64,000 nucleotides of DNA from Paracoccus luteus (lineage in GTDB: Bacteria > Pseudomonadota > Alphaproteobacteria > Rhodobacterales > Rhodobacteraceae), in the NCBI RefSeq assembly GCF_004522155.1, contig NZ_SDEA01000008.1, positions 62,001-126,000 of the forward strand, read 5' to 3'. The notes beneath the pieces are model-generated. The model was not told where the DNA came from and made no database searches. It worked only from the letters and a program-made list of their open reading frames with translations. Made by a program: the position numbers and the translations under genes. Of this stretch, positions 63,773 to 64,000 are shown piece after piece (position 1 is the first letter of the stretch; every line of letters begins with the position of its first letter).

Positions 63773-64000
63773 TCAACCGCCACGCTTGGCGCGCTGGCTG
63801 ACGAACCAGTCCAGCCGCTTTTTCAGCTCGCGCTCGAACCCCCGCTCGACGGGGGTGTAAAGGACCGGGCGCTTCATGCCGTCGGGAAAATAGTTCTGGC
63901 CGGAAAACCCGTCCTCGGCGTCGTGGTCATAGGCATAGCCCGCGCCATAGCCCTGATCCTTCATCAGCGCGGTGGGCGCGTTCAGGATATGGGCGGGCGG
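63773..64000 (-). CDS. rarA: Replication-associated recombination protein A (C-terminus only)
   Basis: The last 75 codons of RarA/MgsA, an AAA+ ATPase acting at stalled replication forks; the 5' part lies beyond the right edge. The visible end reads PPAHILNAPTALMKDQGYGAG, then YAYDHDAEDGFSGQNYFPDG and PVLYTPVERGFERELKKRL, which match the conserved C-terminal domain of the family. It is on the same strand as crcB, 31 bases apart, so the genes rarA-crcB-rluC-(HAD)-ATP12 probably form one operon. Confidence 0.9.
   Translation of the reverse strand, partial: PPAHILNAPTALMKDQGYGAGYAYDHDAEDGFSGQNYFPDGMKRPVLYTPVERGFERELKKRLDWFVSQRAKRGG

Overview
The window is high-GC chromosomal DNA from an alphaproteobacterium, most likely a Paracoccus-like member of the Rhodobacteraceae. 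The evidence is the bztABCD-type acidic amino acid/amide transporter, an L-malyl-CoA/beta-methylmalyl-CoA lyase of the Rhodobacter Mcl1 type, an ATP12 chaperone, an alphaproteobacterial serC-serA pair preceded by a serC-type RNA leader, and many ATGA/GTGA stop-start overlaps. I see no rRNA, insertion sequence, prophage, integrase or CRISPR array. It reads as ordinary core chromosome with one accessory-looking surface-polysaccharide block.

Layout. 1-8.9 kb: end of gltD, uppP, an NDUFA9-like reductase, tRNA-Leu(CAG), a DUF2231 + sorbosone-dehydrogenase-like operon behind a consensus EcfG-type promoter, a DUF1269 protein, mtgA, a GST and queG. 8.9-9.8 kb: a DMT transporter. 9.8-21.4 kb: a polysaccharide region. 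One operon on the minus strand reads galU, galE, GT4, GT2-like, Core-2/I-branching-type GT, two-domain sulfotransferase. A second reads cysQ, kdsB, GT2. A divergent ABC-2 (KpsM-like) permease completes it. Together these could make, sulfate and export a Kdo-linked polysaccharide: GalU/GalE give UDP-sugars, the GTs assemble, the sulfotransferase uses PAPS, CysQ removes the PAP by-product, KdsB activates Kdo.

21.5-31.2 kb: dnaK (sigma-32-like promoter) and dnaJ separated by a terminator, radC, a nitronate monooxygenase-like enzyme, a 330-bp degenerate tandem repeat, then serB divergent from serC-serA. 31.2-36.4 kb: metallophosphatase, hspQ, TauE-like exporter, L-asparaginase II, IalB-like protein, rlmN. 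36.5-41.4 kb: a translationally coupled run gpmI, EnvC-like, ctpA, rppH. 41.5-49.4 kb: peptide-type binding protein, DMT transporter, lytic transglycosylase with SPOR domain, L,D-transpeptidase lipoprotein, GlsB/YeaQ protein, a truncated creatinase-like fragment, an MFS exporter and an FMN reductase.

49.7-64 kb: dipeptide-type ABC operon (two permeases and a fused double ATPase, no binding protein), a zinc-ribbon protein, mcl1, D-amino acid aminotransferase, an anchored RTX-repeat protein, bztABCD, ATP12, a decayed HAD phosphatase remnant, RluC-type pseudouridine synthase, crcB, and the end of rarA. Gene starts were chosen from Shine-Dalgarno sequences, stop-start overlaps and family lengths. 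Functions are inferred from recognised motifs, not from database searches.
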